A stretch of DNA of 64,000 bases. Origin: Odobenus rosmarus divergens (taxonomy: Eukaryota > Chordata > Mammalia > Carnivora > Odobenidae). Numbering within the stretch: the first letter of the stretch is position 1; every line of letters begins with the position of its first letter. The stretch spans positions 411,778-475,777 of the forward strand of contig NW_004450322.1 of the NCBI RefSeq assembly GCF_000321225.1, written 5' to 3'. Of this stretch, positions 48,818 through 57,900 are shown one piece after another. The position numbers were made by a program, and so were the translations under genes. A model generated the notes under the pieces. It saw only the letters and a list, made by a program, of their open reading frames with translations, searched no databases and was not told the DNA's origin.

Positions 48818-51800
48818 GTGAGTCTGACGGGCACAGCTGGCGGGGGGTGGGGATGGACCCAGTTGTAAGTCTTGGATCAGAACGGTGACTCGGGGAGGCG
48901 CGGGGGAGGCTTCTACAGAGGCCCGGGAAAGTCGGCTGGGGCCCGTGTTGGGCACTGACCCGCCGGTCCGCACACAGGTGACTGTCCGGGATGGCATGAG
49001 TGTCTACGACTCTCTAGACAAGGCCCTCAAGGTACGGGGTCTCAATCAGGATTGCTGTGTGGTCTACCGGCTCATCGAGGGGTAAGTGTGTCCCCCTTCC
49101 TGCTTCGACTCCCTCCACTGGGCACCCAGCCTCCTGTCCCCTCCTCGGAGGCATCCGATTCCTTCCCTCTGTTGTGTAGTTTCCATTAGTCTTCCCTTAA
49201 GCTCAGTAACTCCATGAGCGTGTGCAGCTTTTGTTTCATAACTTCATTCATTCATTGGCCTTTGAGGCCAGCAGCTTGTCTCTCCTTGGCCTGCAGGTCC
49301 CCGCCCTGCTCCCGTGCCTCGTGCCGGAGTTCATCTGTGGTGGTCTTTCACGATTTCATCTGTTTGCCAGCTCTCTGCATCCTCTGCCTCCTCATTCTTG
49401 GTCTGCCGGGCTGGGCCACGCAGGCCTTCCATTTACTCTGTCCTGGGCTTCCTTAATTGTTTTGTTTGACGCACACATGGCTTTTTATTTGTCGTCTCGG
49501 CCGCGTTAGCCACTTTTTCAGGGGCTTGCTGAGTGCTTCGGAGATTTCGTGGTTTATTCACTGTCTCATTTGCTCCTCACCTTGTGGTTAAGAGCATGGA
49601 CTCTTCACGCTGGCCAGCCACTCATAGCCCTTTGTGGCCTTGGGCCAGTCACTTTATCCCTCTGAGCCTCAGTTTCCTCATCTGTAAAATGGGGGCGAGG
49701 ATAGTAATTAGTTCCTAGAGTTGCCATGATGAAAATTAAACACGTTAGATGTTGCTCCATGGATGATGGGCGTGGAGGGACTTTTGGGGGTTCCCTGTCT
49801 CCCACGAGCCCTGTCCACCCTCTCACTCACTCCCTTCCATGCCCCCTACAGGCGAAAGACAGTCACCGCCTGGGACACGGCCATTGCCCCCCTGGATGGA
49901 GAGGAGCTCATCGTAGAGGTCCTTGAAGACGTCCCACTGACCATGCACAATTTTGTGAGCGTGGGGTGGAAAGTCGGGGCAGACTGTGGGCATGGGGCGG
50001 GAGGGTCCTAGACCAGGCCTCAACCTTCCCTGCTCTGTGGCAGCAGGTACGGAAGACGTTCTTCAGCCTGGCGTTCTGTGACTTCTGCCTTAAGTTTCTG
50101 TTCCACGGCTTCCGCTGCCAAACCTGTGGCTACAAGTTCCACCAGCATTGTTCCTCCAAAGTCCCCACAGTCTGTGTTGACATGAGCACCAACTGCCGAC
50201 AGTGAGCCTGGCCTGGGCTGGGTCGGGGAATGGGGACGACAGAAGCCCCAAGGTTCTTACAGACAGCTGACCCTTGTCCTCTTGCTCTATCCCCTTAATG
50301 CCCTCAAGGTTCTACCACAGTGTCCAGGATTTGTCGGGAGGCTCCAGACAGCACGAAGCTCCCTCACACCGCCCCCTGAACGAGCCGTTAACCCCTCAGG
50401 GTCCCAGGTAGGGATGCCTTAGCTGGAGGCCTATTGTCGGGAGAAAAAGATCTGGAGGCCTTTGTAGACCACAAGCCATACTTCATTCGTTTGTTTATTT
50501 GCACACATTTATTTATTAAGCACCTATAGGTGTGGAGCTGTGGGACCTTGGGCAAATCACCTAATCTCTCTGGGCCTTAGTTTTCTCATCTACGAAGAGG
50601 GGATAATAATACTTTTTACCACATAGGGTTCTGGTGAGAATTTAAATGTGTTAAGGCATATCCAGTGCTTAGAACGAGATCTGGTACAAAATAAGAAGTC
50701 CTTATTAATTACAAGTACATATGTATAAGTATCTGTTGTGTTAATTCTTGCAGTGTAACCATGCTGAAACCTTTCCATTTTGAAATACATATTATTTTAT
50801 CATGAATTCCCTTTTATTTCTCTTTAATGTCAAGTATTATAATATTGTAGTATTTCTTTTTTTTAAAACACTTCTTTTTTTTTTTAAGATTGTATTGATT
50901 TGTCAGAGAGAGAGAGCATGAGCAGGGGGAGGGACAGAGGAAGAAGTAGGCTCCCCCACTGAGTGAAGAGCCTGATGTGGGACTCGATCCCAGGACCCTG
51001 AGATCATGACCTGAGCTGAAGGCAGACGCTTAACCAACTGAGCCACCCAGGCGTCCCAATACTGTAGTAGTTCTATATGAAAGTATATTATTGCTCTAAG
51101 GTAGCATAAGTTTATAAAATATGCATTTTATCTGTCTACTTGTTAAATGTTTGCGGTACATTATATTAATATATCATGTGTTCTATGTACACTATTTTTA
51201 TATAATATAAAACACATGTTTATGCAACATAAAATAGTAAAGTTAGGGCATTATGTTATTTTTAGTTATGGGTATATGTGGATTAATTTCTATGCATTTC
51301 ATTTCAGGATAGTGAAAGGAACATTTAAAAATACATTTGTGACATTAAAATATATATAACATATATCTTTATGCATTAACATGTACATCTCTGTATAACA
51401 TACAGTTGACCTTTGAACAACATGGGCTTGAACTGCCTGGGTCCAGTCACACGTGGATTTTTTTGCATGCAGTACTATAAGTGTATTTTCTCTTACGATT
51501 TTCTTAGAAACATTTTCTTTTCTTTAGCTTACCCTATTGTAAGAATACAGTGTATGATACATTGAACATACAAAATATGTGTTAATCGACTGCTTATGTT
51601 ATCGGTAAGGCTTCTGGTTCAGCAGTAGGCTCTTAGTAGCTAAGTTTTTGGGGAGTCCGAAGTTACACGTGGACGTTCAGCTGGGCAGGGGGTCGGTGGT
51701 GCCCCCAATCCCTGCATCGTTCGGGGGTCAACTGTGTAACGTTACTGGGTAATGGGCATATTCAGAAGCATTGGCATCTTCATACAGATAATATGTTGTA

Positions 51801-54800
51801 TATCATGTAATAATATATTTGAGTAGTACACACAGAAGATACTATTTATTACTCTTCCTCCCCTCCCCCCGCTATCTTCTGTGGCTTGCTCTTCCTCCTT
51901 TAGGTCTTTACTCAGATGTCCCCTCAGGGAAGCCTTTCCAGACAGAATCCGTGACACTTTCTGTCTCCTCGTGTTGCTTTATCTTTTTCTTTATTGCACC
52001 TGTCGCCAGCGGACATATTAAATACTCTTTGGGGTTTTTTGGCACTCTCTCCTCACTAGAACACCAGCCCCACGAGGGCAGGAACTCATTTTCGTTTCGC
52101 CCTCAGTTTTATTTCCACTACCTAGGATGGTCTGTGCCACGGGGCAGGCGCTCGGTAGGTGGTTTCTTGAGGAAATGAAGAGCGCTAGTCACGGTAGACG
52201 GTGACTCGGAGCTACACATACGTTTACCGGGGTGGGGGGCGGCCTTCCTTGTTCTCGTTCGTTCGCCAGTGATTTCACAGCCTTTCCCCTGCTATAGCTC
52301 CTGCACCCAGCACCGCGAGCCTGAGCACTTTCCCTTCCCCGCCACTGCCAACGCCCCTCTCCAGCGCATCCGCTCCACGTCCACTCCCAACGTCCACATG
52401 GTCAGCAGCACAGCCCCCATGGACTCCAGCCTTGTCCAGGTTGGTGTGGAGGGGCACCTTCCCGGAGGGCACCAGGCAGGGGGGCACGCCATTCCTCCTG
52501 GCCCCCGTGTCCCCCTGTGACTCCCGTCCCTCTTCTTGCAGCTCGCCGCCCCGAGTTTCAGCACCGATGGTGAGCCCGCCCCACTCCCACGCCCCGTGCC
52601 CCCTCACCCCACCCCCTGGGCCCCCACTCACATCCCCTCCACGCTTGCAGCTGCCGGTAGTAGAGGTGGTGGCGATGGAGCCCCCCGGGGGAGCCCCAGC
52701 CCGGCCAGCGTGTCCTCGGGGAGGAAGTCTCCCCATTCCAAGTCCCCGTCGGAACAGCGGGAGCGGAAGTCCGTGGCCGATGACAAGAAGAAAGTGGTAA
52801 GCTCCGGGGGAGCCTTGGGTGGGGACGCCACAGGCTGAGTGATGAGGGAAGTGGGCAGGCCCCTGAGATGCCGCCCGTGTGGCCCACAGAAGAATCTGGG
52901 GTACCGGGACTCGGGCTATTACTGGGAGGTGCCGCCCAGTGAGGTGCAGCTGCTGAAGAGGATCGGGACAGGCTCGTTTGGCACCGTGTTTCGCGGGCGG
53001 TGGCATGGCGATGTGGCCGTGAAGGTGCTCAAGGTGGCCCAACCCACAGCTGAGCAGGCCCAGGCCTTCAAGAACGAGATGCAGGTGCTCAGGTGAGATG
53101 GCATGGGTGTGTGTGTGTGTGGGCGGGGGCAGGGGCGGGGCGGGGCGGCTTTGGCGCCCCCCCCCCCCCCGGAAAGGCCACGCTGGGGCCCTTCCCGCAC
53201 ATCGGCTGTGTTTGTGTTGTGTTATAAGCATCCGCATAAGCTGTTTCTCAATCAGGGATGTCCCTTTCCCCTCTGGGAAATGGCTCTGTTTCGAGGCCGT
53301 CTGATGATGTTACTGTTTGGGTTTGGGTTGATACTGCTGTTAATTCGTGTCTCCGCCTCCAGGACGTGGGTCTCCTCATTTGCTGGGCACGGGGTGGGTA
53401 TGGCCGTAGGGCTCGGGCGTCCTCGCGTGCCCTCACGTTAGTAGCGTGCTGTTAAGCACGGTGCCAGGCAGCCTCATGTCCCTTCTTCCCTCCGCTTGTA
53501 TTACATCGTTAGTATTAGGTTCAACCGGGGGGGGGTTCCTGTTATCGATCACAGTAATGCCGTGATTTCAAGAACAGTATTATTTAACTTACTTTAGTCA
53601 TTGTTCAATTAACGGTTGTAGTTGCTCTACTTAATACGTCATTAATACTATATTAGTTAACTTGCACTGAGAAACGCTGGTGTTCCTTTTCTGCCACTCT
53701 GGTTACTACCCCTCCTGGGGTTGCTGACGTGCACTTGTCCTCTGACAAAAAATGGGCACAGTTACGTTACAGGGTTGACGTTATCATAATTTCTTGTGCT
53801 ATTTTAACATTTACCCTCGTTATGGACACCGCAGTAAGAAAACTTTTATTCTCTGTTCGTCTCTGTGAAATTATTTGAGCATGCTGTTAGTTTGCATCGT
53901 ATTAATGTTTTACCCATGACTGGACCACTGTGAAGAACGCTCCTGTCCTCTGTTACCCACTCTGGCGCGAGCAGAATTGCAGAGCATTGTCGATGTTGTT
54001 TGCATTTGTGTTACCGTTCCACCTGCAGTTACTCCTTCTATAAGGAGGGGAGGTTTTCTTCTAAACCAGAGGGGGGTCTGTTCATCCGTGATGGAGTTTC
54101 TGTGAGGTGGACTCAGGTACCCAGCGGCAGTAACGAGGATAGTGACGTTTTCAGGGTGCTTCCCTGTGGTAGGTGCTGTTCCGGGTGCCTTGCCGATTAC
54201 TTGGTAACTCTTCTTGCCAATGTCCCTCTAAGGTAGCTAATAATAATGGTCACGGTTTTGCAGTTGAGGAAAATGAGAGGTTAAGTGTCATCCCTGAGGT
54301 TGCACAGTGAGGACCCGGGGAAGCCTGGATTGGAGCGCAGGATCTAATCTGAGTCCTAACTCCAAACTCTTTACCTCTGAGCCTCTCGGGGTGACTAGCA
54401 GGATATGGTCACACGTCACTGGTGTGTTTACCGGCGTGTATCAGTATTAGGCTGCTGTTACCAAGGAGGAAGGTTGGCATTCCTACGTTCTTGTCTGTAA
54501 AACGGTCACAGGCCCAGGTCATGGTCAGGGTCAGAGGTTGGCAGGTGTCAATGATGGAGAGAGCCACTGGTCGGGAGAGGGGTAGGTAGGGGGGCAGCGG
54601 TCTCTTCCTCCCGCTTTTGTTGGGAAACTCGGCTGGGGAAGCTGGGGACACAAGCCCCCCGGGACGGAATCCTGGTGCATCTGACACACCTCGCAAGTGC
54701 AGCGCGTCTGGCCGTGGCCTGGCCCTGAGCCTGCTGACGGACACGGTGGAAGCGACGGCAGAAGGCAGCAGTGAGCGGCACCGTGCCTGATGCTCCGAAA

Positions 54801-57442
54801 GGGAGTTACAGTTGCTGTCTCTCCTCCCCGCCCCCGTACCACCCTCCCTGCCTACAGGAAGACACGGCACGTTAACATCCTGCTGTTCATGGGCTTCATG
54901 ACGCGGCCGGGCTTCGCCATCATCACGCAATGGTGTGAGGGCTCCAGCCTCTACCACCACCTGCATGTGGCTGACACGCGCTTCGACATGGTCCAGCTTA
55001 TTGACGTGGCCCGGCAGACTGCCCAGGGCATGGAGTGAGCCTCCGGGCCGGGGGATGAAGGGAGGGGGCCGGGAGGCTCGGGGGGAGGAGATGAGGTAAC
55101 CCCCCGCCCCGGCCAATTTGCCTTCTGCTTGCACCCCTACAGCTACCTCCATGCCAAGAACATCATCCACCGAGATCTCAAGTCTAACAGTATCTGCCTG
55201 TCCCTGTCTGCGGGCTTGGGGGTGGGGGGGTGGGGGCTTAGTGGGGGTGGCTCTTGTTGGGGGGCCTTCTGGAGATGCATGGGGAGGGACACGTGTCACG
55301 TGGCTTAATAGGGGCTCTAATGGGGGGGTCTCTTGGTCGGGACTCAAGCTTGTGGCTGATTCGGGTGCTGTTGTTGGGGACTTTGGTCAGGGTCCAAGCT
55401 ATGGCAGCTGTGGAGGGCATGGCAGGTCTGGGTGCCACTCGAGGGGCTTCCTGGTTAGGAGCCACGGCGGGGGCGGGGGCAAGCATGGGGGCATTAATTG
55501 GAGTTCCCCACCCAAGTCAAGATCGTAGCTAGTTTGTGCGATACTGGGGGGCTTCTGGTCGGGGTCAGAGGCACGACTGGTGGTGGGGGCATCAGTGGGA
55601 ACCGCCCAGTCAGGATGGGAGATGCGGCTCTTGGGAGCTCCTGTAGTGGCCCTTGACCCTGGTGGACATCTTCCTACATGAGGGACTCACAGTGAAGATC
55701 GGTGACTTCGGCCTGGCCACGGTGAAGACACGGTGGAGTGGGGCCCAGCCCTTGGAGCAGCCCTCAGGCTCCGTGCTGTGGATGGTGAGTTGGGCCAGGC
55801 TGGACTGGGGCCATCCAGATAGGGGCATGGGTGGCTGGGGTGGGATGTGGGGAGCTGAGTGGGGGTGGGGATGCTTGTGCCAGATGGGGGCGTCTAGACT
55901 GCTCATGCTTTACCTCACGTGGGTGCTCCAAGTTGTACCCAGTGTGGCTAGTGGGATCTGGGACAATGGACGGCCATTTGCTGACCTCCATGGTCCCCCC
56001 TGCCTGGTCTTCCCTATTGAAGGCAGCTGAGGTGATCCGTATGCAGGACCCGAACCCCTACAGCTTCCAGTCGGATGTCTACGCCTATGGGGTCGTGCTC
56101 TATGAGCTCATGACCGGCTCGCTGCCTTACAGCCACATTGGCAGCCGTGACCAGGTGGGCCCCACCCTTTACCCATAATCTTCCAGGCAGAGGATTCCCT
56201 TCAGCCTCCAGACCCCAGATTTCCTCCTTTGTAAAGACCAAGCATGCCACACTTCCCCCAGAAACCCCAAATCTTCTGGGTTGAGAGCTCTCAGCATCCT
56301 CTGGTCTTCCCTACCTAGGATCTTCCCTTCCCTACATATCTATAGTCCTCTGGCCTGGGTGCTCAAAATCCCCCAAGTCCCAAAGCCCAGAATCCCATTT
56401 CTCCCAGTGACAGAAGCCGTCTGTGGCTTCTGGAATACTCACAGATACCCACAGTCATTCAGCCCTTGGGTATCTGGCCGGCTTCGGGGGCCCTGGAACC
56501 CATGATACTCTGGGCCCCAGGCTCTCCGAGTTCTCCAGGCTGAAGGCCTCCAGGCCGTCAGAAACCCGGGATCCTCTAGGCTCCGAGCACTGAGCTCTCA
56601 CAGTCCTACCGGCCACATGGACCCATAGTTCTCTAGGCACCAGACCCCTACAGAAATACAAGCCCCTGAGTTTTAGACTCCTTTAGCTCCTCCAGACCCA
56701 GAACTTCGTATTTCCCCTGACTCAGTGCTTTCTAGGCCTGTAGAAACCTGTGAGGCCAGGGATACCTGTAATTCTGGATTTCTCCCAAGCTTCAGTCTCT
56801 CTGTTCTGCAGAGAATTCCTGTCCTCAGAGACCCAGAGTCCTTGGATCCACAAGATCCTTACAGCCCTCCAGACCCCAATACCCAGGGTACCCTAGTTGC
56901 CCCCAAAAGGAGCCTCCAAAGCCCCTTGAGACCCAGAATTCCCTCAGCTTCCCAGCCCAGGCCCCCAGATCACCCCATTCCTGTCCCTCCAGATTATCTT
57001 TATGGTGGGCCGTGGCTATCTGTCCCCGGACCTCAGCAAAATCTCCAGCAACTGCCCCAAGGCCATGCGGCGCCTGCTGTCTGACTGCCTCAAGTTCCAG
57101 CGGGAGGAGCGTCCCCTCTTCCCCCAGGTGGGCCTCGTAGGCAGGCTGGGTACACCGCGGAGGTCGGTGCCAAGGAGGAGGACCCGAGGTGTCAGCGGGA
57201 ATTGCGGTGTGCGTGCGTGTGTGCGCTTCCCCAGTAGGCTGGGCCTTGTGGGTGTCGGGGTGCCCATGTGGCTCCAGACACCCCCCTAACCTGCCCCTGC
57301 CCCCCAGATCCTGGCCACCATTGAGCTGCTGCAGCGGTCACTCCCCAAGATTGAGCGGAGTGCCTCTGAACCCTCCTTGCATCGCACCCAGGCCGATGAG
57401 CTGCCTGCCTGCCTGCTCAGCGCAGCCCGCCTTGTGCCTTAG
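48722..57442 (+). CDS. ARAF: A-Raf serine/threonine kinase, complete coding region in 15 exons
   Basis: A-Raf is a cytosolic RAF-family kinase that binds GTP-loaded Ras and phosphorylates MEK1/2 in the MAPK cascade. The joined exons give 606 codons, the same length as I recall for human ARAF, with consistent phases throughout. Seen in order: Ras-binding domain (about 19-91); C1 zinc-binding domain with H99, C112, C115, C125, C128, H133, C136, C144; a Ser/Thr-rich linker with the 14-3-3 site RSTSTP (S214); the N-region SGYY (299-302); and a kinase domain with glycine loop GTGSFGTV, K336, HRDLKSN (D429), DFG (D447) and AAE. The C-terminal 14-3-3 site RSASEP (S582) is also present. The start ATG (48722) is the only one giving the MEPPRGPP N-terminus. 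Odd point: the exon at 55,666 is preceded by GG, not AG. Several residues differ from the human protein as I remember it (K66E, R151C, C514S). It converges with SYN1. Confidence 0.97.
48818..48977 (+). other. ARAF introns, summary of small introns
   Basis: This intron and those at 50,202-50,308, 52,440-52,541, 52,570-52,650, 52,797-52,889 and 55,035-55,142 are short GC-rich GT-AG introns with no further feature seen. Confidence 0.8.
48978..49081 (+). CDS. ARAF: ARAF coding exon 3 (residues 33-67, Ras-binding domain)
   Basis: Acceptor CACACAG, donor GTAAGT. Carries [19 protein letters not shown] and the Ras-contact arginine R52. Residue 66 is Glu (GAG), where I remember Lys in human and mouse. 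Phase 2 at the donor. Confidence 0.95.
49082..49851 (+). other. ARAF intron 3 with MIR
   Basis: MIR (+) at 49,585-49,760 (GTGGTTAAGAGCATGGACTC; CTCAGTTTCCTCATCTGTAA). Confidence 0.8.
49852..49954 (+). CDS. ARAF: ARAF coding exon 4 (residues 67-101)
   Basis: Acceptor CCCTACAG, donor GTGAGC. Completes the Ras-binding domain ([19 protein letters not shown]) and contributes H99, the first zinc ligand of the C1 domain. Confidence 0.95.
50047..50201 (+). CDS. ARAF: ARAF coding exon 5 (residues 102-153, C1 domain)
   Basis: Preceded by a tandem CAGCAG acceptor (50,041-50,046); the distal AG gives the standard protein. Holds the cysteine/histidine ligands FCDFC, CQTC, HQHC and C144. Donor GTGAGC at 50,202. 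Read-through into the intron gives CAG TGA at once. Confidence 0.95.
50309..50407 (+). CDS. ARAF: ARAF coding exon 6 (residues 153-186)
   Basis: Acceptor CCTCAAG, donor GTAGGG. Encodes the linker from [11 protein letters not shown] to TPQGP. Read-through gives AGG TAG, i.e. a 186-residue product. Confidence 0.93.
50525..50715 (+). mobile_element. MIR in ARAF intron 6
   Basis: GGACCTTGGGCAAATCACCT..TTTTCTCATCTAC core. Confidence 0.75.
50873..51056 (-). mobile_element. Can-SINE in ARAF intron 6
   Basis: AATATTGTAGTATTTCT/AATACTGTAGTAGTTCT flanks. Confidence 0.92.
51402..51736 (+). mobile_element. Tigger2-type DNA transposon in ARAF intron 6
   Basis: Terminal inverted repeats CAGTTGACCTTTGAACAAC and GTTCGGGGGTCAACTG, flanked by TA; nonautonomous length. 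Confidence 0.85.
51890..52180 (+). mobile_element. L2 3' end in ARAF intron 6
   Basis: ACTCAGATGTCCCCTCAGGG..ACACCAGCCCCACGAGGGCA pattern. Confidence 0.75.
52298..52439 (+). CDS. ARAF: ARAF coding exon 7 (residues 186-233)
   Basis: Acceptor GCTATAG after a 1.9-kb repeat-filled intron; donor GTTGGT. Carries the inhibitory 14-3-3 motif [11 protein letters not shown] around S214. Confidence 0.93.
52542..52569 (+). CDS. ARAF: ARAF coding exon 8 (28-nt exon, residues 234-243)
   Basis: A 28-nt exon between CTTGCAG and GTGAGC encoding LAAPSFSTD. The length keeps phase (0 in, 1 out). Confidence 0.92.
52651..52796 (+). CDS. ARAF: ARAF coding exon 9 (residues 243-291)
   Basis: Acceptor GCTTGCAG, donor GTAAGC. 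Ser/Pro/Gly-rich linker with [19 protein letters not shown] and the basic RERKS..DDKKKV segment before the kinase domain. Confidence 0.94.
52890..53092 (+). CDS. ARAF: ARAF coding exon 10 (residues 292-359, kinase N-lobe)
   Basis: Acceptor GCCCACAG, donor GTGAGA. N-region SGYYW, glycine-rich loop GTGSFGTV, catalytic lysine K336 in VAVKVLK, and the start of helix C. Confidence 0.96.
53093..54857 (+). other. ARAF intron 10
   Basis: Largely unique; reverse MIR near 54,150-54,350 (GAGAGGTTAAGTGTCATCCC). Starts with G-rich and C-run sequence (53,120-53,170). Confidence 0.65.
54858..55034 (+). CDS. ARAF: ARAF coding exon 11 (residues 359-418)
   Basis: Acceptor CCTACAG, donor GTGAGC. Rest of the N-lobe and hinge: [26 protein letters not shown], then helix E ([10 protein letters not shown]). 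Confidence 0.96.
55143..55189 (+). CDS. ARAF: ARAF coding exon 12 (47 nt, catalytic loop, residues 418-434)
   Basis: Acceptor CCCTACAG, donor GTATCT (weak). Encodes [15 protein letters not shown]; the metal-binding Asn434 codon is split A|AC over the next junction. Confidence 0.93.
55200..55640. repeat. G-rich degenerate repeat in ARAF intron 12
   Basis: Recurring GGGGnCTTCTGGTCnGG blocks near 55,253, 55,324, 55,376, 55,441 and 55,547. It starts with four G-runs (55,218-55,248) able to form a quadruplex, just after the exon 12 donor. Confidence 0.6.
55666..55784 (+). CDS. ARAF: ARAF coding exon 13 (activation segment) with non-AG acceptor
   Basis: Encodes [19 protein letters not shown] to SVLWM, including DFG and the activation segment. 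The donor is a good GTGAGT. The two bases before the exon (55,664-65) are GG instead of AG. The nearest upstream AGs (55,636-37 and 55,645-46) would add 28 or 19 nt, shift the frame and stop at a TGA overlapping ACATGA. The exon start is therefore set by homology and phase, not by a consensus splice site. Confidence 0.88.
56023..56154 (+). CDS. ARAF: ARAF coding exon 14 (residues 474-517)
   Basis: Acceptor ATTGAAG, donor GTGGGC. Encodes [23 protein letters not shown] and [17 protein letters not shown]; residue 514 is Ser, where I remember Cys in human. Confidence 0.95.
56165..56960. repeat. degenerate minisatellite-like intron 14 of ARAF
   Basis: Recurring CTCTAGGCnCCAGAC and CCAGACCCAGAATTCC blocks (for example near 56,500, 56,570, 56,630 and 56,690) fill the intron. 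Its right 300 bp are duplicated at 39.2 kb. Confidence 0.5.
56993..57127 (+). CDS. ARAF: ARAF coding exon 15 (residues 518-562)
   Basis: Acceptor CCCTCCAG, donor GTGGGC. Encodes [20 protein letters not shown] to EERPLFPQ in the kinase C-lobe. Its first 42 bases and the preceding intron recur at 39,231-39,610. Confidence 0.96.
57308..57442 (+). CDS. ARAF: ARAF coding exon 16 (residues 563-606 and stop)
   Basis: Acceptor CCCCCAG. Encodes the end of the kinase domain, the activating 14-3-3 site [10 protein letters not shown] (S582) and the C-terminus LLSAARLVP, then TAG. Confidence 0.96.
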   Translation: MLATIELLQRSLPKIERSASEPSLHRTQADELPACLLSAARLVP

Positions 57443-57900
57443 GCCCCGCCCCCCGCCACCAGGGAGCCGGCCTCAGCCTGCTGCGCCAAGGAGCCCTGCC
57501 CACCAACCAATCAATGTTCTGTTTCTGCCCTGATCACTGCCTCAGGATCCCCCATCCCTGTCCTAGGAGATGAGTGGGTCCCCATGTGCTTTTCCAGTTC
57601 CTCTGGAATTGGGGGACCGTCCCCCCAAAGACCGAGACCCCTGCTTCCTCCATGATTTGGTTTCCTCTTGGCTTTGGGGATACTTCTAAATTTGGGAGCT
57701 CCTCCATCTCCGATGGCTGGGATTTGTGGCAGGGATCCCACTCAGAACCTCTCTGGAATTTGTGCCTGATGTGCCTTCCACTGGATTTTGGGGTTCCCAG
57801 CACCCCCTTTGGATTTGGGGGGTCCCCTCTGTGTCTTCCCCACCATTCAAGGACCCCCCCGCCCCCGTCCACCAAGAAGCACAGAATTCTGCTGGGCCTT
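57443..57900 (+). other. ARAF: ARAF 3' UTR
   Basis: Follows the TAG. Rich in repeats of the type TTTGGGGnTTCC but without AATAAA or ATTAAA on this strand, so the polyadenylation site is not defined. It probably runs to or past the SYN1 3' end near 57,890. Confidence 0.6.

Noticed and set aside
52275..53237. 320-codon minus-strand open frame over ARAF exons 7-10
   Set aside because: Antisense shadow of ARAF exons and GC-rich introns.
54409..55347. 312-codon minus-strand open frame over ARAF exons 11-12
   Set aside because: Antisense shadow; low-complexity, no domain.
55190..55665. U12-type (minor) intron to explain the odd acceptor
   Set aside because: The donor GTATCTGCC does not match the U12 donor ATATCC/GTATCC, and no TCCTTAAC-like branch site is seen near the acceptor.
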